From JBDTMC01 sp039934475 (GTDB lineage Bacteria > Acidobacteriota > Terriglobia > Bryobacterales > Bryobacteraceae), in contig JBDTMC010000327.1 in NCBI GenBank assembly GCA_039934475.1, positions 1 through 8,935 on the forward strand: a DNA stretch of 8,935 bases, read 5' to 3'. Below the pieces are notes generated by a model, which worked only from the letters and a program-made list of their open reading frames with translations, did not search any database and was not told the DNA's origin. The first letter of the stretch is position 1, and each line of letters starts with the position of its first letter. Of the stretch, positions 6,221 to 8,935 are shown piece after piece. A program made the position numbers and the translations under genes.

Positions 6221-7014
6221 ACGGCCTCCACCGGCAGATCGGTCATTCCCGGACCGCCTTTCATCACACGAACCTTAGGTCCCCGTGGACCCCAAACGGA
6301 AGCATCGGTGGGTCCGAACAAGGCCACCACCGGTGTCCCCACCGCTGCCGCCAGATGCGTGATTCCGCTGTCGTTCCCGACATACACGCGCGCCCCCGCC
6401 AGCCAGCAGGCGAGTTCGTACAAATCGTCCTTACAAACTACGCAATCCAGTTCTTCCTCCGGGCCGGCGCACCAGTACACCGGCAGCAGGTATCGCAGCC
6501 TGGCGGCGATGTCGCGAAAGCGCTCCATTGGCCAATTTTTGCTCCCACTTCCTGAAAACGGATGCAACACGGCGAACGATCTCTCCACGGTTGGGCACTC
6601 GATCATAGGATCCGGAACCGCCACAGACCCGATTCCCAGAGCCGCCACCTGTCCGAGATAAAAGTCTACCGCGTGACAGCTTTCGCTGCGCGGTAGCGCG
6701 TCGAGAAACTGAATGGGCAGGCGTAGGCGTTCCGCCGCTTCGCGAAACTCGGCGCGACCCGATCCATACCAGGACACAATCGAGTCAAATCCGCGCAGGC
6801 GATCGATCAGACCCGCGGGCGGCTCTCGGTCAGGCAACTCCAACAGGTCGAGGCCGGAGCCCGCGATGGAACACGCGCGATCGCAGAATCGCATCAGTGG
6901 TACCGCCGCCCCCGAGGTCCAAACCTCCGTGTAGTCGCTTCGCAGCGCTTTCATGGCGGGCAGGGAAACGATGCAATCTCCGATGGCGCCAGGCCGGATC
7001 AGCAACCGTCGCAA
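6190..7014 (-). CDS. Glycosyltransferase family 9 (heptosyltransferase-like)
   Basis: The 274-residue protein begins with the GT9 N-terminal motif LLIRPGAIGDCIVSLPAMKA (residues 4-23). It also carries HPFSGSGSKNWPMERF (151-166) and the donor-binding stretch YVGNDSGITHLAAAVGTP (211-228) with LFGPTD (232-237). These are the usual ADP-heptose:LPS heptosyltransferase signatures (GT-B fold, cytosolic, inner-membrane associated). At 274 residues it is shorter than the typical 320-350, mainly in the N-terminal Rossmann domain. The start is a TTG at 7014, 4 bases after the stop of the DsbD-alpha-like gene and without a Shine-Dalgarno, so it probably depends on coupled re-initiation. The sugar and acceptor cannot be read from the sequence, and a heptose-specific role is not assured. 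Confidence 0.88.
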   Translation of the reverse strand: MRRLLIRPGAIGDCIVSLPAMKALRSDYTEVWTSGAAVPLMRFCDRACSIAGSGLDLLELPDREPPAGLIDRLRGFDSIVSWYGSGRAEFREAAERLRLPIQFLDALPRSESCHAVDFYLGQVAALGIGSVAVPDPMIECPTVERSFAVLHPFSGSGSKNWPMERFRDIAARLRYLLPVYWCAGPEEELDCVVCKDDLYELACWLAGARVYVGNDSGITHLAAAVGTPVVALFGPTDASVWGPRGPKVRVMKGGPGMTDLPVEAVWRSVCEVLA

Positions 7015-7018
7015 GGGT

Positions 7019-7507
7019 TTATTGAACGACGACGGGCAGCCGCACTTCCACCGTCTTCGGCGGCAGGCACGCCGTGTTCGAACAGGCCTGGTAACGCAGT
7101 TTGCCTGTCACAATGGCTGGCCCAGGCGCGGCCTTTGGCGGCGCCTGGAAAATTGTGCGAATCTCAAACACACCTTCGTAGACCGAAAGCGGCGTCTCGC
7201 TGAATTCAAACTTTTGCAGGAGCGGCTTCGGAAACTCCACTTTCTCCGTCTTCAGCAGCGTGTCTTCCCACGTTAACTTGAGCGGAATCAGATACTTGTC
7301 GCTCGGCTCATTGCTGTTTAGGTGGTATCCCTCGCGTAGGGTCAACGACAGCTTCGCTTCGGCCATGGCCGCGCGTTTCACCGACAGTTTCGCCGGCTCC
7401 GCCACCGTTAGCACGCCGCTACTTTGCGCGCGCGAGTTCAGCGCTGCCGCTAGCAGCAGAAGCGCCGCCGACGGCAGTCGCAGTCTTAAGAAGTTGAGTG
7501 ATCTCAT
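7019..7507 (-). CDS. Secreted DsbD N-terminal (alpha) domain-like protein
   Basis: A signal peptide (MRSLNFLRLRLPSAALLLLA, cleavage near SRA-QSS, about residue 27) precedes an Ig-like domain. GYHLNSNEPSDKYLIPLKL (60-78) and GKLRYQACSNTACLPPKTVEVRLP (about 135-158) match the DsbD-alpha/DsbC_2 family, where E. coli DsbD-alpha has a redox-active Cys pair. Here C142 and C147 have four residues between them rather than five as in E. coli (C103/C109). The protein is a stand-alone domain: there is no DsbD-beta membrane part and no C-terminal thioredoxin domain. The TlpA-like gene directly upstream overlaps its signal-peptide region by 89 bp in another frame, so TlpA and this protein may work together. 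The ATG at 7507 has only AAGAG-type purines about 11-12 bases upstream. Starting later would lose the signal peptide. Confidence 0.82.
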   Translation of the reverse strand: MRSLNFLRLRLPSAALLLLAAALNSRAQSSGVLTVAEPAKLSVKRAAMAEAKLSLTLREGYHLNSNEPSDKYLIPLKLTWEDTLLKTEKVEFPKPLLQKFEFSETPLSVYEGVFEIRTIFQAPPKAAPGPAIVTGKLRYQACSNTACLPPKTVEVRLPVVVQ

Positions 7508-8012
7508 TCTGATATTCGCTCTTGCTTACTAGTCCAACGTGGGTGGCGGCGATGCGTCCGTCCCGGTCCAAAACGAATGTAGTGGGAAGGGAATCCAGAC
7601 CCTGGTAGAGCTGTGCGGTGATCTCGTCGCCAACCATCACGCGGTAGTTTACTTTGTGCTCAGACAGGAAGGGGCGCACCACCTGCCAGCCCTCGTCGTC
7701 CATGGCTACTCCCAATACGGAGAACCCATGGTCCTTGTATTGCTTCTCAAAATCCATGAACCACGGAATTTCAATTTTACAGGGGCCGCACCACGTGGCC
7801 CAGAAGTTCAGTAAAACGACTTTGCCTTTGTAATCGGAGAGCTTTACGGTTCGGCCGTCGTTGTCTTTCAGCGTGAAATCGGGAGCCGAATTCCGTTTGC
7901 CCTCCGGTTTCACTTCGGCATGCACACTAGTGGATGAGGAACACCCCACCAGAGTAATGGCAAGGACGAAAGCCGTCGCCAACGGGGCGCGGCGCGAAAC
8001 GGGAATTGGCAC
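7419..8012 (-). CDS. TlpA/ResA-type thioredoxin-fold lipoprotein
   Basis: The 197-residue protein has a lipobox signal (ITLVGC, acylated Cys24) and a thioredoxin fold. It runs APDFTLKDNDGRTVKLSDYKGK, then VLLNFWATWCGPCK (CGPC, 75-78), then the cis-Pro loop SLPTTFVLD (Pro143). This is the TlpA/ResA/DsbE class, which reduces disulfides in periplasmic clients such as apocytochrome c or copper proteins. It would be tethered to the membrane by lipid. The start is GTG at 8012, preceded by GAGGAGA. The last 25 residues (TATAVGGASAASGSAELARAK) are low-complexity, as expected where the reading frame is shared with the signal peptide of the next gene. No CcdA, CcmG-cluster or cytochrome genes are in the window, so the client and electron donor are unknown. 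Confidence 0.9.
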   Translation of the reverse strand: MPIPVSRRAPLATAFVLAITLVGCSSSTSVHAEVKPEGKRNSAPDFTLKDNDGRTVKLSDYKGKVVLLNFWATWCGPCKIEIPWFMDFEKQYKDHGFSVLGVAMDDEGWQVVRPFLSEHKVNYRVMVGDEITAQLYQGLDSLPTTFVLDRDGRIAATHVGLVSKSEYQNEITQLLKTATAVGGASAASGSAELARAK

Positions 8013-8028
8013 AGGGTCTCCTCACCCT
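8013..8028 (-). promoter_or_regulatory. Shine-Dalgarno in a hairpin loop ahead of the TlpA-like gene
   Basis: On the minus strand AGGGT (8028-8024) can pair with ACCCT (8017-8013), leaving the six-base Shine-Dalgarno GAGGAG as the loop, directly before the GTG at 8012. The stem is only 5 bp, so it may simply be a composition effect, but it places the ribosome site in a defined small structure. Confidence 0.3.
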
Positions 8029-8029
8029 A

Positions 8030-8647
8030 TTATAAGGTGATCGTGCCCGTTGCCAGTGCTTCCAGCATCCAGCGGCGCCGCCGTTCGCGGAATCGCTCGG
8101 CCAGCGTATACTCCGGGTGCTGTCCCGATCCGCTATACAGCCAGGCGGCGGTGTCGCAGAAACTCTCGCACACATATTCCCGCCACGCTCGCGTGCGAAG
8201 CGTCCAGTCCTGCGCGATCAACTGTTGCTTGCGCACTTCCGCCGACCACCCGAGTTCGCCTTTGGAGCGACGCTCCATCTCGTTCACCAGCACCTGTTCA
8301 AACGAGCGCCGCAGGGGGTTCCCCAGTCTTACCCAGACGAAATGAAACAGTTCATGCACCAGAATCCGCGACAGCTCCCTGCGGTTGCGCAACAGCGCCG
8401 TCTCCATCACAATCCGCCGCTTCCGCAAGAATGCGGCCGCATGAACGGCATGGCCCCGGCCCGTGGCGTTTTCCGAAAGCAGCTTGCCTCGGTAGGCCAT
8501 CAGCGAGGGCCTGAACAGCAGCCGGATCGGAGATCCCTCGGCCTGCGGAATTTTCCGGAGAACCGTTTCGATGTTCCCGCGCGTTCGTTGCGGCGCGGGC
8601 ATCGCCATCAGAATCATGAAATCGGTAGCTGCTGTTGCGTTTTTCAA
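8030..8647 (-). CDS. HExxH metalloprotease-like protein, cytosolic
   Basis: At residues 95-105, ILVHELFHFVW contains H98-E99-L-F-H102, the zinc-binding HExxH of metallopeptidases. A conserved-looking EYVCESFCDTAA follows about 60 residues later (E161 with D165, an ExxxD arrangement), which fits a gluzincin-type third ligand. The region is basic and rich in Arg. No signal peptide or membrane segment is visible, so the protein would be cytosolic unless it starts elsewhere. The TTG at 8647 follows the PpiC stop by 3 bases; ATG codons at 8617, 8608 and 8602 are alternatives, and no strong Shine-Dalgarno decides. I do not recognise the family; the protease function is inferred from the motif alone. 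It sits between a prolyl isomerase and a TlpA lipoprotein, which suggests a role in envelope protein quality, but location and function are unproven. Confidence 0.6.
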   Translation of the reverse strand: MKNATAATDFMILMAMPAPQRTRGNIETVLRKIPQAEGSPIRLLFRPSLMAYRGKLLSENATGRGHAVHAAAFLRKRRIVMETALLRNRRELSRILVHELFHFVWVRLGNPLRRSFEQVLVNEMERRSKGELGWSAEVRKQQLIAQDWTLRTRAWREYVCESFCDTAAWLYSGSGQHPEYTLAERFRERRRRWMLEALATGTITL

Positions 8648-8650
8648 TCT

Positions 8651-8935
8651 CTATTTCGCCCCGGGCGAAGCCTTCTTCAGCCCAAAGTACGCCTCATTTT
8701 CGATGGACACCTTCGTCGCACTTCCTAGTCCTTGCAACCATTCCTGCAGTTTCAGATCGCGGACTTCGGACACAATCGTTCCTGTTGCCTGCTCCAGAGT
8801 TTGCTGATTCACTTCATCAGCCCGGAAAATGTAGTACCCGTTCGGCTGCTTCACCGGCTCACTAATCTCTTCCTTCTTTAACGCAAAGATGGCCGCTTTT
8901 ATATGCGCCGGGATGTTGGAAGATTTCTTGAAAGT
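8651..8935 (-). CDS. PpiC/SurA-type peptidyl-prolyl isomerase, 3' part (5' end outside window)
   Basis: The 94 visible residues are open at the right edge of the window. The stretch IPAHIKAAIFALKKEEISEP then VKQPNGYYIFRADEV is the end of a parvulin domain, where a final helix is followed by the ISEPV-x-GYYI strand. A C-terminal helix (ATGTIVSEVRDLKLQEWLQGL) and a short tail follow. Parvulins of this kind are periplasmic folding helpers for outer-membrane or secreted proteins. The stop is followed after 3 bases by the start of the metalloprotease-like gene, so this is the upstream member of the same operon. Signal peptide and chaperone domain, if any, lie outside the window. Confidence 0.85.
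   Translation of the reverse strand, partial: TFKKSSNIPAHIKAAIFALKKEEISEPVKQPNGYYIFRADEVNQQTLEQATGTIVSEVRDLKLQEWLQGLGSATKVSIENEAYFGLKKASPGAK

Noticed and set aside
5282..6661. 459-codon open frame on the plus strand, antisense to the NHL and GT9 genes
   Set aside because: Its translation has no recognisable motif and is Arg/His/Pro-rich, as expected from the reverse complement of GC-rich genes. The opposite strand carries clear NHL repeats and GT9 motifs.

Overview
The window looks like a chromosomal segment from an Acidobacteriota member, probably of the Solibacter/Bryobacterales type. The pointers are GC-rich DNA, an Acidobacterial-type PadR regulator, an NHL-repeat protein with VAGTGxxGxxGDGGPA blades, and a large secreted fibre-like protein. 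This assignment is inferred from protein style; no marker gene is present. I found no rRNA, tRNA, CRISPR array, insertion sequence or integrase.

Left part (1-3150, all minus strand): the 5' end of a padR gene leaves the window at base 1. Upstream of it lie a small Flp-type pilin gene and a 721-residue secreted protein built from phage-tail-fibre-like modules. Upstream of that is a 78-residue protein with a zinc-finger anti-sigma motif. Between the last two is a leader with a 14-bp terminator-like hairpin and U-tract only 8 bases (5 to the U-tract) before the Shine-Dalgarno sequence of the fibre gene. Any transcript of that gene has to read through it, so it is a candidate attenuator or riboswitch expression platform.

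Middle (3202-5100, plus strand): one gene for a polytopic GT-C (ArnT/PMT-like) glycosyltransferase with a large C-terminal soluble part. It is divergent from the anti-sigma-like gene, and its 3' end overlaps the convergent NHL gene by 29 bp.

Right part (8935-5072, minus strand): a compact six-gene row, read in this order: PpiC/SurA-type prolyl isomerase (3' part only), HExxH metalloprotease-like protein, TlpA-type thioredoxin lipoprotein, secreted DsbD-alpha-like protein, GT9 glycosyltransferase, and secreted six-bladed NHL propeller. Gaps are 3-17 bp or the genes overlap (89 and 31 bp), so it is almost certainly one operon. It combines periplasmic folding and thiol-redox functions with surface glycan functions. 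The TlpA/DsbD-alpha pair has no membrane electron carrier (DsbD-beta/CcdA) beside it, which is the most unusual point in this operon.
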